Source of the DNA: an uncultured Eubacteriales bacterium
GTDB lineage: Bacteria; Bacillota; Clostridia; Christensenellales; Aristaeellaceae
Reading direction: 5' to 3'
Assembly (NCBI GenBank): GCA_900553905.1
Contig: USFL01000034.1
Span: 1-9,885 of the forward strand
DNA: 9,885 nucleotides
Shown here: positions 1-6,579 of the stretch, piece after piece
How the letters are laid out: the number at the start of each line of letters is the position of its first letter
Position numbering within the stretch: the stretch's first letter is position 1
Notes under the pieces: generated by a model
What the model was told of the DNA's origin: nothing
What the model saw: the letters and a program-made list of their open reading frames with translations, nothing else
Databases searched by the model: none
Translations under genes and position numbers: made by a program

Positions 1-1489
1 GCGGCTTGACGCCGCGGCGGCAGCCCACGCCGAGGACGAAGGCACGGCTGGAGACATCAAGGTACAGAACCTCTTCCGGAAGCGTGTTTTCGCTATCCCA
101 GAGGATGGCATGGCCGCATGTGACATCCTGCGGGTTCTCGAAGAAGGCAACTTGCCCGGTGGAGGCGAAATGGCGCTCGAAGACAGCACGGGTTCCGCAG
201 AAGGCTATGGGGCTTCCGTCGAGCAGGGCGGCGTTGAGGGCGCGGACGGCTTCCGGGTTGAGGATGCGTGCGTGTTCCTGTGCGGCGGCTTCGTCAAAGG
301 CGGGGAGGCTGTTGACGTCCGCGGGGGAGCCGATTACGGCCTGTCCGCCGGTGATGCGGGCTATGCGCCGGGCCAGCCGGTTGGTGCCTCCGAAATGCCC
401 GGAGGTAAGGGCAATCACATGGCTGCCGCTTTCCGGACAGGCAAGCACGGCGGGGTCAATGCTCTTGTCGCGCAGCAGTGGGGCGGCTTTGCGGAAGGGG
501 ATTCCCGTCGCGCCGATGAAGATATGCGCGTCGAACTGCGCCCAGTTGGCGGCGAGGCGGCTGTCGAAGTCTTGGACCGGTATGTGCACGATGCCTTCCG
601 CGTTGGATGAGCGCGTACTGTGGAGCACCGTGGGCAGGCCCAGCCCGGCGGCGATCTCCCGGGCTCGCGTCAGCCCCTTGTCCGTGAAGGCGTACAGGGC
701 GCAGCGTCCGTCGAAATTCTCCGAAACCAGACGGTTCCTGTAGCCATGCGAGAAGTCGGCGTCGTAGAGCCGCGAGGCTGTGCCGTTGGCTCCCAAGGCC
801 CGGCCCACGATGACGAGCGCCTGCCGTCCGAGCCCGGCTTCCTCGGCCTGCCGGGCGATGTCGCCCACCGTACCGCGCAGGATGCGCTCATCAGGCCATG
901 AGGCGCGGTAGACGATCGCCGCCGGGGTGTCCTCGGCCAGCCCACCTTGTTCCATCAGATGGCGCATCAGCTCGCCGACCTTTCCGGTGCTCAGGAAAAA
1001 GACCAGCATCGCCCCGGTCCGGGCGAAGGCCGCGGCGTCTTCGCCTTGAGGCATGGGCGTTCTTCCGGGCGTCCGCGTGAGGACGACGCTTTGGCTCACA
1101 TCGGGGCTGGTGAGTTCGCAGCCAAGCGCCGCTGCTGCCGCGAACACGCTGCTGACGCCCGGGATGATGGATGCGGCCACGCCTTTTTGGGCCAGCCCCC
1201 GGATCTGCTCGTTGATCGCGCCGTACATGGCGGGATCGCCGGTGTGCAGGCGCACGACACGTTTCCCGGCAAGGGCGGCATCGCTCATGGCTTCGATCTG
1301 TTCCCCCAGATTCATGGAGGCGCTATCGAGGCAGGTGCAATTGGCTTTGCAGGCCTTGAGGTGGGCGGGGTTGACCAGCGAACCCGCGTAGACCACGAGA
1401 TCCGCCTGTTCCAGAGCGCGCAGGCCACGCACGGTGATGAGATCCTCCGCGCCCGGTCCGGCGCCGACGAATTCGACGAGTGCTTTCAT
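1..1489 (-). CDS. cbiF-cbiG: CbiF-CbiG fusion: cobalt-precorrin-4 C11-methyltransferase / cobalt-precorrin-5A hydrolase, 3' end cut by window edge
   Basis: Translating the reverse strand from the ATG at 1489 gives 496 codons with no stop up to the left edge, so the C-terminus lies outside the window. Residues 1-245 match CbiF/CobM, the SAM-dependent methyltransferase acting at C11 in cytoplasmic corrin ring synthesis: VGAGPG at 8-13, VVYAGSLVNPA at 32-42, GDPAMYG at 84-90, and YRASWPDERILRGT near 194-207. Residues ~255-496 match CbiG, which opens the lactone ring and releases acetaldehyde: TGIPFRKAAPLLRDK at 328-342, SGHFGGTNRLARRI at 363-376, and the start of the C-terminal domain LGVGCRRG at 486-493. 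I read the junction codon by codon and found no stop or frameshift. An AGAGG ribosome site lies about 7 nt before the ATG. The upstream cbiT stop is 12 nt away, so the two are cotranscribed. CbiG indicates the anaerobic (early cobalt) route. The missing end could be only the rest of CbiG or could hold a further domain. Confidence 0.9.
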   Translation of the reverse strand, partial: MKALVEFVGAGPGAEDLITVRGLRALEQADLVVYAGSLVNPAHLKACKANCTCLDSASMNLGEQIEAMSDAALAGKRVVRLHTGDPAMYGAINEQIRGLAQKGVAASIIPGVSSVFAAAAALGCELTSPDVSQSVVLTRTPGRTPMPQGEDAAAFARTGAMLVFFLSTGKVGELMRHLMEQGGLAEDTPAAIVYRASWPDERILRGTVGDIARQAEEAGLGRQALVIVGRALGANGTASRLYDADFSHGYRNRLVSENFDGRCALYAFTDKGLTRAREIAAGLGLPTVLHSTRSSNAEGIVHIPVQDFDSRLAANWAQFDAHIFIGATGIPFRKAAPLLRDKSIDPAVLACPESGSHVIALTSGHFGGTNRLARRIARITGGQAVIGSPADVNSLPAFDEAAAQEHARILNPEAVRALNAALLDGSPIAFCGTRAVFERHFASTGQVAFFENPQDVTCGHAILWDSENTLPEEVLYLDVSSRAFVLGVGCRRGVKP

Positions 1490-1501
1490 GAAATTGCCTC
1501 T

Positions 1502-2899
1502 TTATGGAATGTGAACACGTAAATGGTGTTTTGCGAGTAGGCATTCGTTGGCGATATCGATGCGGCAGAGGCCGGCTCTGTGGTCGGGGGCCCATGAGAG
1601 GAGGGCGCGAAAGCTTTCCAGCGTGACCGCGCTCACGACGATGAGGCCGTTGGACCGCAGGCGGTTCCGGCACGCCGTCAGCAGCGCGGGCAGATCCTTT
1701 CCTCCGCCGCCGATGAAAACGCGGTCCGGATCGGGGAGGATGCCCCCGCATGCGCTAGGGGCGGGGGACTCGGGGCAGGACGCACGGATTACGGAGAGGG
1801 CGTCGCCGGGATGCAGCGTGTAGTTGGCGATGCCCATGCCGAGGCGGTTGCGTTCGATCATCGCGCAGCGTTCGGGGTTGCGCTCGATGCCGTGTATGCC
1901 GAGGGCCGGGCGCAGGGCGGCCGCTTCCAGACCCACGGAGCCGCTTCCGGCCCCGACGTCCCAGAGCGTCCCCCAAGCCGGGAGGCGCAGCCGTGACAGG
2001 ATGACGGCACGCACGTCCGATGCCGTGATCAGGTTGTTTTCGCGCTCGAAGGCTTCTTCCGGAAGCCCCAGTGCCAGTATCGGGGCCTGAATGGAGGCGC
2101 TGCCCCGCGTTGTGGCGGCCGCGTCCTGAGCATGGCAATCGGCATGGGCGGCCGGAAAGATGACGAGGATGGACGTCGGGCCATCCGCGCCGCCAATGAC
2201 GGACTCGGCCAGCGCCGCGCCGCCCAGCGCCAGCGGATAGGGAAGGCCGCCCAGCGCCACAGCGCACAGCAACGCCGCCGCCGTGCGCCAGGCGTAGGCG
2301 GCAGGACGCGCGGATGCCGCGTGGAGGCGGATCATCAGCCCGCACAGCAGCATCACGGCCACCACGCTCAACGCATATTGAATGGCCGACTGCCAGTAGA
2401 TCAGCTCCCGGATACCGGGCACGTACTCCAGCAGCAGCGTCATCAGCGCGGCATAGAGCGCCGCGCACACGCACAGATCGCCCTTGAGCACGAACCTTGT
2501 GACCTGCCGCGCCAGATACCAGGCCGACAGCGCCAGCAGCGCCAGCGTGCCGAACGGCGCCAGCCAGAACAGCCGCATGGAAAACACCATGGGCTGAAAC
2601 GCGCATACGAACATGGCCACGTACGTGCCCTGCCAGGTCTGATAGTCGTACATGGCCTGATTCCAGGCCGCTTTCAGGGTAGCCCAGAGGCTTCCGGTCT
2701 CGGCCCAGACCTTGGCTGCGGGCAGCACGCAGGGAAAGTCGTCATGGGTGGGATAGGCGTAAAACGACATGGCAAGAAGCGGCGCAAGCATCAGCGCTAC
2801 CCAAACCAGGCAGAGCACCGTGAGCGCGCGCCGCGTGGGCCGCGAGTGCAAAAAAAGCGTACCTTTTTTTGCGATGCGACGGGGAGAAACGGTCGTCAT
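1502..2899 (-). CDS. Chimeric open frame: truncated DUF6056-like membrane protein joined to CbiT (cobalt-precorrin-6B C15-methyltransferase) domain
   Basis: The frame is open for 465 codons from the ATG at 2899, which has GGAGG 6 nt upstream. The adjacent TTG at 2902 is less likely as start. Residues 1-230 look like a clostridial DUF6056-type integral membrane protein: a hydrophobic segment at ~25-48, the acidic PTHDDFP motif at ~50-56, WQGTY near 89-93, and about five further hydrophobic segments up to GGLPYPLALGG at ~217-227. That family is usually about twice this length. Residues ~272-465 are the CbiT/CobL methyltransferase domain: LPEEAFERENNLITASDVRA at ~279-298, SAM-binding WDVGAGSGSVGLEA at ~313-326, GIERN, and DRVFIGGGGKDL at ~392-403. 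The CbiE domain (about 200 residues) that normally precedes CbiT in CobL/CbiET is absent. The stop lies 12 nt before cbiF-cbiG, so the CbiT half belongs to that operon. A membrane protein fused to a cytosolic corrin methyltransferase, both truncated at the join, is best explained by an artefact or rearrangement. The frame itself is clear; its reality as one protein is doubtful. Confidence 0.75.
   Translation of the reverse strand: MTTVSPRRIAKKGTLFLHSRPTRRALTVLCLVWVALMLAPLLAMSFYAYPTHDDFPCVLPAAKVWAETGSLWATLKAAWNQAMYDYQTWQGTYVAMFVCAFQPMVFSMRLFWLAPFGTLALLALSAWYLARQVTRFVLKGDLCVCAALYAALMTLLLEYVPGIRELIYWQSAIQYALSVVAVMLLCGLMIRLHAASARPAAYAWRTAAALLCAVALGGLPYPLALGGAALAESVIGGADGPTSILVIFPAAHADCHAQDAAATTRGSASIQAPILALGLPEEAFERENNLITASDVRAVILSRLRLPAWGTLWDVGAGSGSVGLEAAALRPALGIHGIERNPERCAMIERNRLGMGIANYTLHPGDALSVIRASCPESPAPSACGGILPDPDRVFIGGGGKDLPALLTACRNRLRSNGLIVVSAVTLESFRALLSWAPDHRAGLCRIDIANECLLAKHHLRVHIP
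2168..2210 (-). other. Breakpoint zone inside the chimeric frame, containing a GGADGPT-type motif
   Basis: This stretch encodes AESVIGGADGPTSI on the reverse strand. It falls after the last recognisable DUF6056-like segment and before the CbiT domain. IGGADGPT is a conserved motif of the beta subunit of sodium-translocating decarboxylases (OadB/GcdB family), a protein unrelated to either half. The stretch may be a short third piece, or a sequence shared by two genomes at which reads were wrongly joined. The exact join cannot be fixed from sequence alone: the outer limits are about 2086, where CbiT similarity starts, and about 2220, where the membrane protein similarity stops. Confidence 0.5.
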
Positions 2900-2925
2900 C
2901 AAAGGCCTCCTTCAGCGCACGGCGC

Positions 2926-3294
2926 TCAGGCTTCGGGCAGCTTCGCGGCCTCGACCGCTTCGGCCTCCTTGCATTCGCGCTGACGCTTTTCCTCCGCGTC
3001 GATCTCCCAGTGCAGGAGCAAAGTGAGCAGACTGCGCAACAGGATGACCGCCGCCAGCGTGCCCAGCTCGTTCCAGCCGCTGACGATGACCGAGCGCAGC
3101 ACCTCGCTGCCCACCTTGAATTCCAGGCCCAGCATGATGCCCTGCGCAAGCTGGATACGCGTGCTGTCATCCTTCTGAACAAAGCCGATGAATCCCCTGA
3201 CCATGCTGATGACGATAACGATGATGCCGGCAAGTTCGATGAGCAGGATACACAGACGGACCAGAGTGTCAAAACCGAGTTCGATAGCTTCCAT
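2926..3294 (-). CDS. DUF1622 family membrane protein
   Basis: A 122-residue protein of unknown function. A first hydrophobic segment spans ~12-38. The family-like pattern RIQLAQGIMLGLEFKVGSEV lies at 46-65, then LRSVIVSGWNELGTLAAVIL, and a second membrane segment at ~78-97 ends in LHWEID. The tail (~100-122) is charged, rich in Glu and Lys, and probably cytoplasmic. The length is usual for DUF1622. The ATG at 3294 has GGAGG 8 nt upstream. The next gene starts 26 nt after the stop and has its own GGAGG, so the two membrane proteins are probably cotranscribed. It is divergent from hemW with only 52 bp between start codons. I see no convincing promoter for this strand in that gap. The family assignment is from recalled pattern; no biochemical role is proposed. 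Confidence 0.85.
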   Translation of the reverse strand: MEAIELGFDTLVRLCILLIELAGIIVIVISMVRGFIGFVQKDDSTRIQLAQGIMLGLEFKVGSEVLRSVIVSGWNELGTLAAVILLRSLLTLLLHWEIDAEEKRQRECKEAEAVEAAKLPEA

Positions 3295-3317
3295 TGTGGC
3301 GTCCTCCTTCGTGGGTG

Positions 3318-3326
3318 TGGTATAAT
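3318..3326 (+). promoter_or_regulatory. Extended -10 promoter of hemW
   Basis: The sequence TGGTATAAT is a perfect TATAAT -10 box (3321-3326) preceded by the TGn extension. No good -35 box lies 16-18 nt upstream, which is common when the extended -10 is present. Initiation about 7 nt downstream would fall near 3333, right at the ribosome site, giving an unusually short leader of about 14 nt. Confidence 0.65.
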
Positions 3327-3332
3327 CGCACC

Positions 3333-3339
3333 GGGAGGG
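3333..3339 (+). promoter_or_regulatory. Ribosome binding site that fixes the TTG start of hemW
   Basis: GGGAGGG ends 7 nt before the TTG at 3347. No in-frame ATG lies upstream of the iron-sulfur motif, and an internal start would delete it, so this site decides the start. Confidence 0.7.
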
Positions 3340-3346
3340 TTGCGAT

Positions 3347-4531
3347 TTGTTACTGCAATTATATCTCCATTTTCCATTTTGTAAAAGGAAATGTTTTTAC
3401 TGCGATTTCTGCTCTGCCCCTGCGGACGACGGAACCGTTGCGGCGTATTGCTCCGCGCTCAAAAAAGAAATTTGTATCACCGCGGAAAAATACCCCGACG
3501 CCAGGGTGAGCACCGTATTCCTGGGCGGCGGCACGCCCACGCTGGTACCGGCGGAGGAGATGCGGGGCGTGCTTGGGGAGTTGCGCCGCCGCTTTGACGT
3601 CCTGCCGGATGCGGAGATAACGGCCGAGGGTAACCCCGGAACCCTGTCCTCCCAGTGGCTGGAGGCGGCCTGCGCCTGCGGGCTGAACCGGCTGTCACTG
3701 GGGATGCAGGCTGCGCAGGACCGGCTGCTCCAGGCCATCGGGCGCATCCACACCTTCGCCCAGGCGCGGGAGGCGGTGACGCTGGCCCGGGCCTTTGGCA
3801 TCCGCAACCTCAACGTGGATCTGATGTCCGGCCTGCCCGGTCAGACGCTGCGGGACTGGCGCGAGAGCATAGAGGCGGCTTTGGCACTCGGCGTGGAGCA
3901 TATCTCCGCGTATAGCCTGATTTTGGAGGAGGGCACGCCGCTTTGGCGCATGGTGGAGGAGGAAAGCGTGCATCTGCCGGACGACGAGCTGACCGCCGAA
4001 ATGTACGAGCGGGGCGTGACCTGGCTGGAGGCGGCGGGATACGAGCGCTACGAAATCAGCAACTTTGCCCGGCCGGGCTTTCGCTGCCGCCACAACGTAG
4101 GCTACTGGCAGGGAAGCTGGTATGCGGGGCTGGGCGTGGCGGCGCACGGCATGCTGCCGCCGGACGCTTCGCAGGCCTCGCAGGGCGCGGTGCGCGTGAG
4201 GCGTGCAAACACCGAACGCATGACGGAGTATCTGCATGCCCTTGAGGCGCAAAACGTCCTCCCGCCGGCGGAAATCACGCTGATAGACCGGCAGGAGGCG
4301 ATGTTTGAGACGATGATGCTGGGCCTGCGCATGACCGGCGGCGTCTCCGAGCGCGACTTCGAGCGCATGCATGGCGCTGCGCTTTCGCAGGTCTACGGAC
4401 CGGCATTGGAAACGCTGGCGTGGGAGGGGCTGGGGGCATGGTCCTCCGGCACGGTGGGGGAGCGGCGGTTTTTCCTCACCCCACGCGGGCTGGAGGTGCA
4501 AAACGAGGCGCTTATGGCGCTGATGCCGTAA
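3347..4531 (+). CDS. hemW: HemW, radical SAM heme chaperone (HemN-like, lacks the HemN fourth cysteine)
   Basis: A 394-residue radical SAM protein of normal HemW length (about 380). The CX3CX2C cluster motif CKRKCFYCDF has Cys12, Cys16 and Cys19. The residue after CD is Phe, not Cys, which marks HemW rather than true coproporphyrinogen dehydrogenase HemN. GGGTPT at 60-65 is the SAM-contacting glycine motif. NRLSLGMQ, GRIHT, NVDLMSGLPGQT and the family's YEISNFARPG...HNVGYW...GLGVAAHG follow in the expected order, with the C-terminal HemW domain to the end. Family knowledge: HemW binds heme and a [4Fe-4S] cluster and delivers heme to membrane respiratory enzymes. Start: TTG at 3347 with GGGAGGG 7 nt upstream and a perfect extended -10 box just before it. 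It is monocistronic, divergent from the DUF1622 gene and convergent with the ABC operon. Older annotations may call it coproporphyrinogen III oxidase. Confidence 0.93.
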   Translation: MLLQLYLHFPFCKRKCFYCDFCSAPADDGTVAAYCSALKKEICITAEKYPDARVSTVFLGGGTPTLVPAEEMRGVLGELRRRFDVLPDAEITAEGNPGTLSSQWLEAACACGLNRLSLGMQAAQDRLLQAIGRIHTFAQAREAVTLARAFGIRNLNVDLMSGLPGQTLRDWRESIEAALALGVEHISAYSLILEEGTPLWRMVEEESVHLPDDELTAEMYERGVTWLEAAGYERYEISNFARPGFRCRHNVGYWQGSWYAGLGVAAHGMLPPDASQASQGAVRVRRANTERMTEYLHALEAQNVLPPAEITLIDRQEAMFETMMLGLRMTGGVSERDFERMHGAALSQVYGPALETLAWEGLGAWSSGTVGERRFFLTPRGLEVQNEALMALMP

Positions 4532-4540
4532 ACCACAAAA

Positions 4541-4571
4541 GGCCCTCCGCGCCTGTATGGCGCGGAGGGCC
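4541..4571. terminator. Bidirectional rho-independent terminator between hemW and the ABC operon
   Basis: A perfect 13-bp GC-rich stem, GGCCCTCCGCGCC (4541-4553) pairing with 4559-4571, has a 5-nt loop TGTAT. It lies 9 nt after the hemW stop and 15 nt after the stop of the convergent binding-protein gene. On the reverse strand the stem is followed by TTTT; on the forward strand by the weaker tract CATTGTTATTG. It therefore probably works best for the ABC operon but may serve both. Confidence 0.85.
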
Positions 4572-4586
4572 CATTGTTATTGCAAC

Positions 4587-5489
4587 TTACTGGAGGGAAT
4601 CCTTGGTCAGGACGGACACGCCGGTGTCGGTCACGGCATGGCCGAGATCCTCGCCCGCGATGGCCTTCACAGCAGCCTGCACACCCTCATAGCCCATCAC
4701 GTCGGGGTTCTGAGCCATGGTGCACAGCAGGTAGCCGTCCTTGATGAGGCCCTGGATGGCGTCGGACTTGTCAAAGCCCACGCCGATCACGCCGGTGTTG
4801 CCGGACGCCTTGATGGCGTTGCCGATGCCGGTGGTGGAGCCTTCGTTGCCGCCGAAGATGCCAACCACGCCCTGGGTGATGTAGTTCTCGGCGATGGTCT
4901 GGGACTTGGCAGCGTCGCCCTCGCCGTACTGGGTCTCAAGGATGTTGTACTCGGTGCCCTCAAAGGCGCTGCGGAAGCCCGCTTCGCGCTTCACGGTGGA
5001 GTCGGTGGCGGCGTTGACGTTCACGATGCCGATGTCGCCGGAGGTGATGCCGGCCGCGGTCAGGGCCTTGATCATTTCCTCACCGGCGGTCTTGCCGGCA
5101 GCCTCGTTGTCGGTGGAGAAGGTGGCTTCCGCCTCGACGTTGGCGGGAGAGTCGACGTAGACGATCTTCACGCCCGCCTCAACGGCCTCGTTGAGCGCGG
5201 AGGAGATGGCGTCGGGGCCGTTCGCTGCCACGATGATGGCCTGATAGCCGCCGGCGACGGCGTTGTTGACGCACTCGATCTGCTGGGCGTCATCCTTGGT
5301 GTTTGGGGACATGAAGGTCACGGTCACGCCGAGCTCCTCGGCGGCCTTCTGGGCGCCCTCGTTGAGGGTGATCCAGTGCTGGTCGATGGAGTCCATGGTG
5401 ATCAGGGCGATCTTTTCGCCCGCGGCCATCGCGCTGGCAGCGCCGAGCACCAGGCACAGGCTGAGCAGCAGAGCAACGATCTTTTTCAT
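4587..5489 (-). CDS. Sugar ABC transporter substrate-binding protein, RbsB type (periplasmic binding protein fold I)
   Basis: A 300-residue extracytoplasmic sugar-binding protein. Residues 1-22 are a classical signal peptide: MKK, a Leu-rich core, then ASAMA-A. The only Cys there, at 12, sits inside the hydrophobic core and does not form a lipobox, so the protein appears to be released by signal peptidase I rather than lipid-anchored. The mature part has the two-lobe pattern of the RbsB family: KIALITMDSIDQHWITLNEG at 26-45, then an alternating segment with QAIIVAANGPDAI, VYVDSPAN, STDNEAAGKTAGEEM, GIFGGNEGSTTGI and VIGVGFDKSD. The AGGAGGT ribosome site (5499-5505) is 9 nt before the ATG, the strongest in the operon, as expected for the most abundant component. 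It is the last gene, 20 nt after the permease, and is followed by a strong terminator. The ligand cannot be read; ribose, allose and other aldoses or polyols are all possible. Confidence 0.9.
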   Translation of the reverse strand: MKKIVALLLSLCLVLGAASAMAAGEKIALITMDSIDQHWITLNEGAQKAAEELGVTVTFMSPNTKDDAQQIECVNNAVAGGYQAIIVAANGPDAISSALNEAVEAGVKIVYVDSPANVEAEATFSTDNEAAGKTAGEEMIKALTAAGITSGDIGIVNVNAATDSTVKREAGFRSAFEGTEYNILETQYGEGDAAKSQTIAENYITQGVVGIFGGNEGSTTGIGNAIKASGNTGVIGVGFDKSDAIQGLIKDGYLLCTMAQNPDVMGYEGVQAAVKAIAGEDLGHAVTDTGVSVLTKDSLQ

Positions 5490-5509
5490 AACAATGGTAC
5501 CTCCTGTTT

Positions 5510-6559
5510 CTATTTCTGAACGCCCGCAGGCAATTCATTCGTCTTTTTGGTGGTTTTGCGGCTGAAGATGCCGCGGCGGAACACCACGTCAAGCAGCACG
5601 GCGAATACCACGATCACGCCGATCACGATGCGCTGGATGCCCACCTGCGCGCCGATCATGTTCAGGCCGTTTTCCAGCGTCTGCCACACGGCCGCGCCGC
5701 CGAGGGTGCCCAGCAGAAGGCCCGTGCCGCCTAGGGGAGAGATGCCGCCGATGACGCCTGCGGCCACCGCATACATTTCATAGGTGTTGCCGGCCTCCAT
5801 GTTGCCCATGCTGGCCTGCGCGCACAGGATCAGGCCCACCACGAACGAGCAGAACGCCGATACCAGGTACGCCTTGGTCACCGTGGCCACCACCGATACG
5901 CCGGAGAGCTTGGCCGCGTCCGCGTTGGAGCCGATGGCGTAGATATGCCGGCCCGTGCGGGTCTTGCTCAGCAGGAAGAAGAAAGCTGCAAAGAGGATCA
6001 TGGCAATCCAGAAGGTGTTGTACAGGCCCAGGGTATCTCCGTAGTAGAAGAAGTTTTGGAACTTGTCGCCCATCTCCTGGCCGATGCCGCTGGCGATGGC
6101 GTTGGTGTTGCGGTTGCCGTTGACCATGTAGGCCACGCCGCGCGCCACGAACATCGTGCCCAGCGTAGCGATAAAGGGCGGGAGCTGGAACTTGCCTACG
6201 AGCATGCCGTTAAGCACGCCCACCAGCAGGCAGGCCACCAGCGTGACCAGAATGGCGGGGATGGGATGCATACCGCCGGACATCAGCGTGCCGGAGATCA
6301 TGGCGCTCATGCCGACCACCGAGCCGATGGACAGGTCGATGTTGCCGGTGATGAGCAGGTAGCTCTGGCCGATGCCGATGATGAGGTACTTGGACATGGA
6401 GCGCGTGAGGTTGACGATGTTGCGCCCGGAGAACACCGTGGGATTGATCAGGCCGAACGCGATGTAGATGATGATGAGTCCGGCGAAGGCCGTCAGCGCC
6501 GCGCCCATGCCGCGCACGCTGAGCAGCCGCTTGAGGAAGGGTTGCTTGCTGTGTTCCAT
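5510..6559 (-). CDS. Sugar ABC transporter permease, RbsC type (BPD_transp_2)
   Basis: An integral membrane permease of about 349 residues with eight to ten hydrophobic segments. Family motifs are the TGNIDLSIGSVVG loop, the FIATLGTMFVARG segment, and GRHIYAIGSNADAAKLSGVS, the cytoplasmic coupling loop that contacts the ATPase. A GGISPLGGTG segment and a basic C-terminal tail complete it. Two starts are possible. An ATG at 6583 overlaps the ATPase stop as ATGA but has only a weak GGCAGG upstream. The ATG at 6559 has TAGGAGG 10 nt upstream, and I chose it for that reason; the alternative adds eight residues (MSVGGTDR). The gene is tightly coupled to the ATPase upstream and lies 20 nt before the binding-protein gene. 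The two permease subunits are probably a homodimer, since no second permease gene is present. Confidence 0.9.
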   Translation of the reverse strand: MEHSKQPFLKRLLSVRGMGAALTAFAGLIIIYIAFGLINPTVFSGRNIVNLTRSMSKYLIIGIGQSYLLITGNIDLSIGSVVGMSAMISGTLMSGGMHPIPAILVTLVACLLVGVLNGMLVGKFQLPPFIATLGTMFVARGVAYMVNGNRNTNAIASGIGQEMGDKFQNFFYYGDTLGLYNTFWIAMILFAAFFFLLSKTRTGRHIYAIGSNADAAKLSGVSVVATVTKAYLVSAFCSFVVGLILCAQASMGNMEAGNTYEMYAVAAGVIGGISPLGGTGLLLGTLGGAAVWQTLENGLNMIGAQVGIQRIVIGVIVVFAVLLDVVFRRGIFSRKTTKKTNELPAGVQK

Positions 6560-6579
6560 ACGATCCGTGCCTCCTACGC

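Noticed and set aside
6..743. Forward-strand open frames at the left end
   Set aside because: They are shadows of CbiF-CbiG on the reverse strand, which shows continuous family motifs through this region.
1755..2606. Reverse-strand open frame of 283 codons overlapping the chimeric gene
   Set aside because: It is shifted by one frame from the recognisable membrane and CbiT sequence, is Arg/Gly/Ala rich, and has no motifs. I also considered that it might hold the missing CbiE domain, but no CbiE motif is seen.
2900..3300. Possible cobalamin riboswitch upstream of the cobalamin genes
   Set aside because: No B12-box-like sequence or long leader is present. This region is coding for DUF1622, and the gap before the next gene is only 26 nt.
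4557..5519. Long forward-strand open frame (320 codons) rich in Gly, Val, His and Asp
   Set aside because: It is the antisense of the binding-protein gene. It has low-complexity composition, no family motifs and no ribosome site, and arises from high third-position GC on the other strand.
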